NCBI GenBank assembly: GCA_905211955.1
Contig: CAJMCT010000025.1
Span: 1 to 12,807 of the forward strand
Source: an uncultured Eubacteriales bacterium
GTDB lineage: Bacteria > Bacillota > Clostridia > Christensenellales > Borkfalkiaceae
DNA: 12,807 bases
Direction of reading: 5' to 3'
Within the stretch, counting starts at the first letter, position 1. Every line of letters begins with the position of its first letter. Position numbers and translations under genes: made by a program. Below the pieces are notes generated by a model. That model did no database searches. It was given only the letters and a program-made list of their open reading frames with translations, and had not been told where the DNA came from. Shown piece by piece: positions 1 through 5,437 of this stretch.

Positions 1-1248
1 CTAATTGTAATTCCGCTTTGCGCTATCTTTTTCTTGCTTGGCGATAATTTAGGGTTCTTGTTTGCCGATGAACGTTCCTTGCCAATATTTTTAATACTAC
101 TTCCGGGGCTAATATTTACGTCCGTTTACTCGGTATTGCGCGGTGTGTTTTGGGGCAACAAAGACTTTTTGCCATACTCGGTTATAGAACTTCTTGAAGA
201 AATTTGTATGATTATCGTGGGGATAATCTTAATTAGTAGAGCAAAAGACGTTTTTAGCGGTGCAATGGGCGCGGGTATAGCGGTGCTTTGTTCGTATATA
301 TTTTCCTTTTCACTTGCGACGTTTACCTTCTTTTTTAGGAAGAACAAAATTAAAAACCCTAAGGGAGAGTTTAAGCCTTTATTAAAGTCGGCAACCCCCG
401 TCACCGCAATGCGAACGGCAAACTCGCTTATAACGTCGCTAGTTTCTATAATACTTCCGCTAAGGCTTATCAGTGCGGGGTTTTCTTCTTCGCAGGCAAT
501 GAGTGCGTACGGCGGTGCGGTAGGGCAAACCTTTCCTATACTTTCTATACCGACAATGTTAATCGGCTCGTTCGTATTAGTTTTAACGCCAACTCTTTCT
601 GAAAATTTTTATAAGGGGAAAGTCAAAGAGTTAAAGGTCGATTTAGAAAAAGCCGTAAAGTTTACGGTGTTCGTTTCAACTATTTTCGTTCCCGTGTTTT
701 TCGTTTGCGGTGAAGAAATAGGCATACTAATTTTCGATAGTCACGAAAGTGGCAAGTATCTTTCGGTGTCCGCAATACTCGCTATATTTATGAGCGTTTC
801 TTCAATCACTACTAGTATTCTTAACTCTATGGGTATGGAACATAAAACGCTTTTATACTTTATAGTCGGCGCACTTTTAATGCTAATATGCGTTATAGTT
901 TTGCCAAAATATTTAGGAATATATTCGCTACTTTTAGGCTTTTTCTTAGTCTATGCTATAACGACTGTTTGCAACCTTTACTTAATAAATAAAACGTGCA
1001 AAGAAAAGCCTAAAACGTTAAGATTTTTTACCTACTCGTTTATATTCATACTACCGACTGTTCTTTTAGGGTTAATGCTTGAAAAACTTTTACTTCCTAT
1101 ACTTGGTAGCCTTTTAACCTTGTTTGCGGTTGGCGGAATACTCGTAGTATTTATAACCCTTTTATATTTTGGCTTCAATCTTATATCGATAGAATATATA
1201 AAATCAAAAATGCCAATAAAAAGGCACAAAAAAAGGTCCGCTAATTAG
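1..1248 (+). CDS. SpoVB-like MOP-superfamily flippase, 3' part of gene
   Basis: This is a multi-pass inner-membrane protein of the MOP exporter superfamily (polysaccharide biosynthesis/SpoVB/MurJ type). Such proteins flip lipid-linked glycans or peptidoglycan precursors across the membrane. The frame is open from base 1, so the true start lies upstream; the TTG at 34 is internal. About 415 residues are visible, and roughly 100 N-terminal residues should be missing if the length is typical of the family. The visible part holds about ten hydrophobic helices. A segment near the left edge (LRGVFWGNKDFLPYSVIELL) resembles the SpoVB pattern of LRG-x-F-x-G followed by an amphipathic E-rich stretch. 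A basic tail (KRHKKRS) ends the protein. The stop codon lies inside a terminator hairpin, and the gene converges on fba. Substrate and any sporulation role are inference; it could equally be a vegetative polysaccharide flippase. Confidence 0.8.
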   Translation, partial: LIVIPLCAIFFLLGDNLGFLFADERSLPIFLILLPGLIFTSVYSVLRGVFWGNKDFLPYSVIELLEEICMIIVGIILISRAKDVFSGAMGAGIAVLCSYIFSFSLATFTFFFRKNKIKNPKGEFKPLLKSATPVTAMRTANSLITSLVSIILPLRLISAGFSSSQAMSAYGGAVGQTFPILSIPTMLIGSFVLVLTPTLSENFYKGKVKELKVDLEKAVKFTVFVSTIFVPVFFVCGEEIGILIFDSHESGKYLSVSAILAIFMSVSSITTSILNSMGMEHKTLLYFIVGALLMLICVIVLPKYLGIYSLLLGFFLVYAITTVCNLYLINKTCKEKPKTLRFFTYSFIFILPTVLLGLMLEKLLLPILGSLLTLFAVGGILVVFITLLYFGFNLISIEYIKSKMPIKRHKKRSAN

Positions 1249-1259
1249 CGAACCTTTTT
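1230..1259. terminator. Bidirectional intrinsic terminator between flippase gene and fba
   Basis: The hairpin AAAAAGGT-C-CGCTAA / TTAGCG-A-ACCTTTTT has one internal C/A mismatch (1238/1251). An A-run lies on its left and a T-run on its right, so it can terminate transcription from both directions. The flippase stop codon TAG (1246-1248) is inside the hairpin. The fba stop is only 13 nt away on the other side. Confidence 0.8.
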
Positions 1260-1272
1260 ATTTATAGTTTTA

Positions 1273-2268
1273 TTATTTGCATTCTTCAGCCTTGCCAGCG
1301 CAACCTAAAACGTTAACGAGTTTGTGTCTAACGATTTCTTTAATGTTAGCACGTGCGGGTTTTAAGTATTCTCTGGGGTCGAACTTGTCAGGATGTTCGT
1401 TGTAGAACTTTCTGATAGTACCGGTCATTGCTAAACGTAAGTCAGAGTCGATGTTGATTTTGCAAACTGAAAGGGTTGCAGCTTCACGGAGTTGTTCTTC
1501 GGGAACACCGATAGCATCGGGCATCTTACCGCCGTTGTCGTTAACCATTTTAACGTAGTCTTGGGGAACGGAAGAAGAACCGTGTAATACGATGGGGAAT
1601 CCGGGAAGTTTTTCAGAAACTGCCTTTAAGATGTCGAAACGAAGTGCAGGGGGAACTAAGATACCCTTTTCGTTTCTGGTGCATTGTTCGGGCTTAAACT
1701 TATAAGCGCCGTGAGAAGTACCGATAGCGATAGCGAGTGAGTCAACACCGGTTCTTTCAACGAATTCGATAACTTCTTCGGGTTTGGTGTAAGATTCAGC
1801 GCCGTGTTCAACCTTAACGTCGTCTTCAATACCTGCTAAAGTTCCGAGTTCGCCTTCAACGGTGATGTATCTGCCACGAGCAGCAACGTCGTGAGCGTAG
1901 TCAACAACCTTTTTGGTAAGTGCTACGTTTTCTTCGAAGGGAAGGTGGCTTCCGTCAATCATAACTGAAGTGAATCCGCCGTCGATAACTGCTTTACAGG
2001 TTTCGAAGTCAGGACCGTGGTCTAAGTGTAAAACGATCGGAATATCGGGGCATTCCAAAACTGCTGCTTCTACGAGTTTAACTAAATAGGTGTGGTTAGC
2101 GTATGCTCTTGCACCCTTAGATACTTGTAAAATTACAGGAGCGTTTTCTTCTTTACAAGCTTCGGTAATGCCTTGAACGATTTCCATGTTGTTTACGTTG
2201 AAAGCGCCGATTGCATAGCCGTTCTTGTATGCCATTTCGAACATTTTCTTTGAGTTTACTAATGCCAT
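1273..2268 (-). CDS. fba: Class II fructose-1,6-bisphosphate aldolase
   Basis: This zinc-dependent cytosolic aldolase interconverts fructose-1,6-bisphosphate with dihydroxyacetone phosphate and glyceraldehyde-3-phosphate in glycolysis and gluconeogenesis. At 331 residues it is of class II length. The motif HLDHG (residues 81-85) carries the catalytic Asp83 and the zinc ligand His84. VEGELG follows at 137-142, GTSHGAYK at 183-190 contains the zinc ligand His186, and VLHGSSS at 227-233 contains His229. KINIDSDLR (270-278) is the substrate phosphate/K+ region. The start is set by a GGAGG at 2276-2280 (complement), 7 nt from the ATG. Codons look C-ending compared with neighbouring genes, which fits high expression. 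It is monocistronic, with a promoter at 2346-2374 and a shared terminator downstream. A tagatose-bisphosphate aldolase role cannot be fully excluded, but fba is the usual assignment. Confidence 0.96.
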   Translation of the reverse strand: MALVNSKKMFEMAYKNGYAIGAFNVNNMEIVQGITEACKEENAPVILQVSKGARAYANHTYLVKLVEAAVLECPDIPIVLHLDHGPDFETCKAVIDGGFTSVMIDGSHLPFEENVALTKKVVDYAHDVAARGRYITVEGELGTLAGIEDDVKVEHGAESYTKPEEVIEFVERTGVDSLAIAIGTSHGAYKFKPEQCTRNEKGILVPPALRFDILKAVSEKLPGFPIVLHGSSSVPQDYVKMVNDNGGKMPDAIGVPEEQLREAATLSVCKINIDSDLRLAMTGTIRKFYNEHPDKFDPREYLKPARANIKEIVRHKLVNVLGCAGKAEECK

Positions 2269-2314
2269 AATATAGCCTCCAAATAATAAATAAAAAATTT
2301 TTCTTGTTTTACTT

Positions 2315-2330
2315 TCGAGCGATTGCCCGA
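2315..2330 (-). other. Short hairpin near the 5' end of the fba leader
   Basis: On the minus strand TCGGGC-AATC-GCTCGA forms a 6-bp stem with one G-U pair and a 4-nt loop, starting about 8-9 nt from the predicted transcription start. It is followed by A/T-rich sequence leading to the GGAGG site, with no T-tract placed for termination. It may be a 5' mRNA-stabilising stem; this is inference. Confidence 0.3.
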
Positions 2331-2345
2331 TTTTCTACGAATAAT

Positions 2346-2374
2346 ATTATATACTGTTTTTGTCAAATAAGCAA
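2346..2374 (-). promoter_or_regulatory. Putative sigma-A promoter of fba
   Basis: On the minus strand there is a perfect TATAAT (complement of 2346-2351) and TTGCTT (complement of 2369-2374, 4/6 match to TTGACA), separated by 17 nt. The predicted start near 2339 gives a leader of about 70 nt. Confidence 0.6.
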
Positions 2375-2401
2375 ATATTTTTCAATTTTTCTATAAAATA
2401 C

Positions 2402-2430
2402 TTTATAATTTTAGTATAAAGTTGTATAAT
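2402..2430 (+). promoter_or_regulatory. Putative sigma-A promoter of the M29 aminopeptidase gene
   Basis: TTTATA (2402-2407, 4/6) and a perfect TATAAT (2425-2430) are separated by 17 nt. The predicted start lies near 2437, followed by AGAGG (2451-2455) and the ATG at 2462. The fba promoter lies back-to-back about 30 bp away. Confidence 0.5.
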
Positions 2431-2461
2431 ATCTTAGAAAATCATAGCATAGAGGCAAATT

Positions 2462-3577
2462 ATGACTGATGAAAGAATAAAAAAGTTAGCAAAAGTTTTA
2501 ATCAACTATTCTTGCGCGCTCAAAAAAGGCGAAAAGGTTTTAATCGAAGCAAAAGGTATTTCTCACGAACTCGTTAACGAACTTATAAAGGAAGCGTATA
2601 GAGTTGGCGCATATCCTTTTGTAGAACTTTTCGATAACCGCGTGACGAGAGAACTCTTGATGGGGCAAAGTATAGAACACGCAAAACTTAAAGCCAAGTT
2701 TGATTCTTTCCGTATGGCAGAGATGGATGCGTATATCGGTATTAGGGGCGGTGAAAACTGCAACGAGTTATCTGACGTTCCCGACGAAAATTTAAGGATT
2801 GACAGCGAATACTATTCGCACCCCGTTCACCACGAGATTAGGGTTAAGAAAACCAAATGGGTGGTTCTAAGATACCCAAATCAAGGTATGGCAAGTCAAG
2901 CGGGTATGAGTACCGAAGCGTTTGAAAACTTTTACTTTGACGTTTGCACGCTAGATTATTCCAAAATGGATAGGGCGATGGACGCGCTAAAATCTCGCCT
3001 TGATAAAGCCGACAAGGTTAGAATAATAGGAAAAGGCACGGATATTAGTTTTTCTATCAAGGGAATAGGTAGTAAAAAGTGTTCGGGGGAAAGGAATATT
3101 CCCGACGGAGAAATTTACACCGCACCAGTTAAAAATAGCGTAAACGGGGTTATAACTTATAACGCGCCGTCCGTAGAACAAGGCTTCCGCCACGAAAACG
3201 TTTGCCTTACCTTTAAGGACGGAAAGATTATAGATGCAAAATCTAACGATACCGAAAAACTAAACGCAATCTTAAATACCGACGAAGGCGCAAGATATAT
3301 AGGCGAGTTTGCTTTTGGCGTAAACCCGTATATAGTAAAGCCTATGGGGGATATTTTATTTGACGAGAAAATATCGGGTTCAATCCACTTTACCCCCGGT
3401 TGCTGTTATGACGATGCGTTTAACGGAAACGTTTCGGCAGTGCATTGGGACTTAGTGTATATTCAAACAAAAGAGTACGGCGGTGGCGAAATTTATATAG
3501 ACGGAGAACTAATTAGAAAGGACGGACTATTCGTTCCGGACGATTTAAAGTGTTTAAACCCCGAAAATTTAAAATAA
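2462..3577 (+). CDS. M29 family aminopeptidase (AmpS/AmpT type)
   Basis: This is a cytosolic two-metal aminopeptidase of MEROPS family M29, which removes N-terminal residues from peptides. The 371 residues are close to the usual length of about 370-410. The N-terminal half matches the family opening (KLAKVLINYSCALKKGEKVLIEA). The C-terminal half holds the expected catalytic set: Glu217 in DGEIYTAPV, Glu282 in GEFAFGVNP, His309 in SIHFTPG, Tyr316 seven residues later, and the HWD motif at His328-Asp330. The spacings His-6-Tyr and H-x-D are as in known M29 enzymes. The start has AGAGG 6 nt upstream. No signal peptide is seen. A likely role is peptide turnover, in a transcription unit separate from fba and gap. 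No terminator is obvious before the gap promoter, so some read-through into gap is possible. Confidence 0.92.
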   Translation: MTDERIKKLAKVLINYSCALKKGEKVLIEAKGISHELVNELIKEAYRVGAYPFVELFDNRVTRELLMGQSIEHAKLKAKFDSFRMAEMDAYIGIRGGENCNELSDVPDENLRIDSEYYSHPVHHEIRVKKTKWVVLRYPNQGMASQAGMSTEAFENFYFDVCTLDYSKMDRAMDALKSRLDKADKVRIIGKGTDISFSIKGIGSKKCSGERNIPDGEIYTAPVKNSVNGVITYNAPSVEQGFRHENVCLTFKDGKIIDAKSNDTEKLNAILNTDEGARYIGEFAFGVNPYIVKPMGDILFDEKISGSIHFTPGCCYDDAFNGNVSAVHWDLVYIQTKEYGGGEIYIDGELIRKDGLFVPDDLKCLNPENLK

Positions 3578-3591
3578 CCTTAAAAAAATAT

Positions 3592-3620
3592 TTGACTTAA
3601 AATACAAATAAAGATATAAT
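3592..3620 (+). promoter_or_regulatory. Consensus sigma-A promoter of gap
   Basis: TTGACT (3592-3597, 5/6) and a perfect TATAAT (3615-3620) are separated by exactly 17 nt. This is one of the strongest promoters in the window, as expected for a glycolytic gene. The predicted start lies near 3627, leaving a leader of about 39 nt with GGAGG at 3652-3656. Confidence 0.85.
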
Positions 3621-3665
3621 ATTTAAGAAAAAATAATAAAAAACGTTTTTTGGAGGACATAAATT

Positions 3666-4688
3666 ATGTCAAAAGTAACAAAAGTTGCAATTAACGGTTT
3701 CGGCCGTATCGGTCGTCTTGCATTCAGACAAATGTTCGGTGCTGAAGGCTATGAAGTAGTTGCTATCAACGACTTAACCAGTCCTGAAATGCTCGCTCAC
3801 CTTCTTAAATACGACACCATGCAAGGCAATTACGTTGCACAAGGTCACACCGTAGAATCTACCGAAGATTCTATCATCGTTGACGGAAAGGAAATCAAGA
3901 TTTCTAAATGTGCAAACGCTGCAGAATGCCCCTGGGCTCAATATGACGTAGACGTAGTTTTAGAATGTACCGGTTTCTACACCGCAAAGGCTAAAGCACA
4001 AGCACACATTGATGCAGGCGCTAAAAAGGTAGTTATCTCTGCACCTGCAGGCAACGACCTTCCCACCATCGTTTACAACGTAAACCACAAGTCTTTAACC
4101 GCTGACGACAAGATTATTTCTGCTGCATCTTGCACCACCAACTGTCTTGCTCCTATGGCTAAAGCACTTAACGACTATGCTCCCATCCAATCTGGTATCA
4201 TGACCACCGTTCACGCTTATACCGGTGACCAAATGATTCTTGACGGACCCCAAAGAAAGGGCGACAAGAGAAGATCAAGAGCAGGCGCTATGAACATCGT
4301 TCCCAACTCTACTGGTGCTGCTAAAGCAATCGGCTTAGTTATCCCCGAACTCAACGGCAAGCTTATCGGTGCTGCTCAACGTGTACCTACCGCTACTGGT
4401 TCAACCACTATCCTTATCGCAGTTGTTAAGGGTAAAGACGTTACCAAGGAAGGCATCAACGCTGCTATGAAGGCACAAGCTACCGAATCTTTCGGATACA
4501 ACACTGATGAAATCGTTTCTTCTGACGTAATCGGTATGAGATATGGCTCACTTTTCGATGCTACTCAAACCATGGTTTCTAAGATTGACGACGATACTTA
4601 TCAAGTACAAGTTGTTTCTTGGTACGATAACGAAAACTCTTACACCAGCCAAATGGTTAGAACCATTAAGTATTTCTCTGAAATCTAA
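3666..4688 (+). CDS. gap: Glyceraldehyde-3-phosphate dehydrogenase, type I
   Basis: This NAD-dependent cytosolic enzyme oxidises glyceraldehyde-3-phosphate to 1,3-bisphosphoglycerate in glycolysis. The 340 residues match the family. The Rossmann motif NGFGRIGR lies at residues 10-17. Asp36 in AINDLT is the residue associated with NAD preference. SCTTNC (155-160) contains the catalytic Cys156, and HAYTGDQ (183-189) contains the catalytic His183. The C-terminal SWYDNENSYTSQM segment is typical. GGAGG at 3652-3656 fixes the start. Isoleucine is written ATC or ATT, with no ATA that I could find, whereas uvrC and lon use ATA freely. This is a sign of translational selection for high expression. 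It is transcribed alone from its own promoter and ends at a strong hairpin. Confidence 0.98.
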   Translation: MSKVTKVAINGFGRIGRLAFRQMFGAEGYEVVAINDLTSPEMLAHLLKYDTMQGNYVAQGHTVESTEDSIIVDGKEIKISKCANAAECPWAQYDVDVVLECTGFYTAKAKAQAHIDAGAKKVVISAPAGNDLPTIVYNVNHKSLTADDKIISAASCTTNCLAPMAKALNDYAPIQSGIMTTVHAYTGDQMILDGPQRKGDKRRSRAGAMNIVPNSTGAAKAIGLVIPELNGKLIGAAQRVPTATGSTTILIAVVKGKDVTKEGINAAMKAQATESFGYNTDEIVSSDVIGMRYGSLFDATQTMVSKIDDDTYQVQVVSWYDNENSYTSQMVRTIKYFSEI

Positions 4689-4709
4689 TAGAGTTATAAA
4701 AAAGAGTTT

Positions 4710-4740
4710 AAGGCGTTTGCAATTTGCAAACGCCTTTTTT
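4710..4740 (+). terminator. Intrinsic terminator after gap
   Basis: The arms AAGGCGTTTGCAA (4710-4722) and TTGCAAACGCCTT (4724-4736) are perfect complements, a 13-bp inverted repeat; in RNA the central bases would form the loop. A run of six T (4735-4740) follows. On the other strand the downstream tract is TTAAACTCTTTTTT, so it may also end the small convergent gene at 4755. Confidence 0.9.
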
Positions 4741-4754
4741 ATTTTATACGTATT

Positions 4755-4937
4755 TCAGTTTGTAGTTTGGTTTAAGTTTCCATTGCAGCAACAGTTATTG
4801 TTGTTAAACAAGTTGTTTAAGCACCCCGTAGTAGTTGATAGTAGTGCTAAAAGTAATAATAACTGGGTTGTTGATATGGTGTTGTTATTCACAAGTAAAA
4901 ACAAAAGTGCAATCAGTACTAAATTGCTAGAATTCAT
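4755..4937 (-). CDS. Tiny hydrophobic protein with Asn/Cys-rich tail
   Basis: I do not recognise a named family. The 60-residue product starts MNSSNLVLIALLFLLVNNN. It has two short leucine-rich hydrophobic stretches (about residues 6-16 and 25-33), then a polar low-complexity tail with NNNNCCCNGN at about 45-54 and one more Cys at 39. That the gene is real is supported by a full AGGAGGT (complement of 4944-4950) about 7 nt from this ATG. The frame stays open upstream to 5036, but those codons have no comparable ribosome site and would run through the intergenic palindrome. It is divergent from the ArsR-type regulator and convergent with gap. Two hydrophobic segments suggest a membrane or surface location. 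The Cys cluster could bind metal or form disulfides. Both points are inference. Confidence 0.7.
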   Translation of the reverse strand: MNSSNLVLIALLFLLVNNNTISTTQLLLLLALLSTTTGCLNNLFNNNNCCCNGNLNQTTN

Positions 4938-5019
4938 ATTTTTACCTCCTATTTTACAAAATATGCGAAAGAAACTATTTTTGCGCCAAACCCTTGCAAA
5001 TTTTATTAAAAAATTAGTT

Positions 5020-5045
5020 ATATAATAAGTGTACATTTATTATAT
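5020..5045. promoter_or_regulatory. 26-bp palindrome, probable ArsR-family operator
   Basis: The perfect 9-bp arms ATATAATAA (5020-5028) and TTATTATAT (5037-5045) flank a palindromic TGTACA (5030-5035). Only the G5029/T5036 pair breaks the symmetry. The site sits between the divergent small gene and the ArsR-type regulator gene, 18 nt before the regulator's ATG. Each arm contains a TATAAT, one per strand, so a bound dimer would cover possible -10 elements in both directions. Good -35 boxes at the usual spacing are not evident on either side. ArsR/SmtB regulators are typically autoregulatory and bind A/T-rich inverted repeats of about this size. Operator identity is inference. Confidence 0.65.
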
Positions 5046-5063
5046 GAAAGGGGAAAGTACTTT

Positions 5064-5399
5064 ATGAAAGAAGTTTTGCTTGACAGAAGATTGCAATCAA
5101 TGGTAAAAGATTACGTGCCAAAGGGTGAGATTTTAGACGATCTCGTTTGTTTTTTCTCTATCTTTTCCGACTATACAAGATTACGTATGATTTCGGCGCT
5201 TGCCATATCCGAAATGTGCGTAAGCGACATATCTAGTTTATTAGAACTAAACCAAACCACCGTGTCCCACCAACTAAGGCTACTTAAAAACTTAAACGCG
5301 GTAAAAACCTCTCGTCAAGGCAAAGTGGTGTTCTATTCGCTAAGAAACGATACTTTAAACGAAGTTTTACTTAAAGGTGTGGAATTTTTAGGCTATTAA
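5064..5399 (+). CDS. ArsR/SmtB-family winged-helix regulator
   Basis: This 111-residue protein is a dimeric DNA-binding repressor of the ArsR/SmtB type. Such proteins normally release DNA on binding metal or on thiol modification. An N-terminal helix leads into SDYTRLRMISAL (35-46). The EMCVSDI segment (50-56) corresponds to the ELCVCDL metal-box region. The recognition helix is in NQTTVSHQLRLLKNL (63-77), and the wing is SRQGKVVFYSL (83-93). Cys29 and Cys52 are the only cysteines. The second Cys of the metal box is Ser54, and the C-terminal helix lacks the Asp/His-x-His...His set of the alpha5 zinc site. The inducer is therefore unclear. The start is supported by AAAGGGG at 5047-5053. A palindrome lies directly upstream. 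No terminator separates it from uvrC, so read-through is possible. Confidence 0.9.
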   Translation: MKEVLLDRRLQSMVKDYVPKGEILDDLVCFFSIFSDYTRLRMISALAISEMCVSDISSLLELNQTTVSHQLRLLKNLNAVKTSRQGKVVFYSLRNDTLNEVLLKGVEFLGY

Positions 5400-5402
5400 T
5401 AA

Positions 5403-5431
5403 TTGAAAAATACTAGAAAATCGTATATAAT
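5403..5431 (+). promoter_or_regulatory. Consensus promoter placing the start of uvrC mRNA at its ATG
   Basis: TTGAAA (5403-5408, 5/6) and a perfect TATAAT (5426-5431) are separated by 17 nt. Only six bases (5432-5437) lie between the -10 box and the uvrC ATG. Initiation at the usual 6-8 nt past the -10 box would fall on the start codon. There is no Shine-Dalgarno sequence in this interval. Confidence 0.75.
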
Positions 5432-5437
5432 CAATAT

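Noticed and set aside
34..1248. TTG at 34 as the start of the flippase gene
   Set aside because: The frame is open to base 1 and codes hydrophobic residues there; the family needs about 100 more N-terminal residues, so the gene begins outside the window.
2341..2350. ATAATATTAT palindrome at the fba -10 region
   Set aside because: It is a short A/T-only symmetry expected around a TATAAT box.
3638..3651. AAAAAACGTTTTTT palindrome beside the gap ribosome site
   Set aside because: It is A/T-run symmetry with no loop-forming bases and is likely by chance at this base composition; not called as an operator.
4543..5025. Plus-strand open frame of 160 codons overlapping the end of gap
   Set aside because: It overlaps gap out of frame, runs through the gap terminator and is antisense to the small gene; there is no ribosome site.
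4938..5036. N-terminal extension of the small Asn/Cys-rich protein to an upstream ATG at 5036
   Set aside because: It would cross the palindrome and lacks a clear ribosome site, while the ATG at 4937 has AGGAGGT at ideal spacing.
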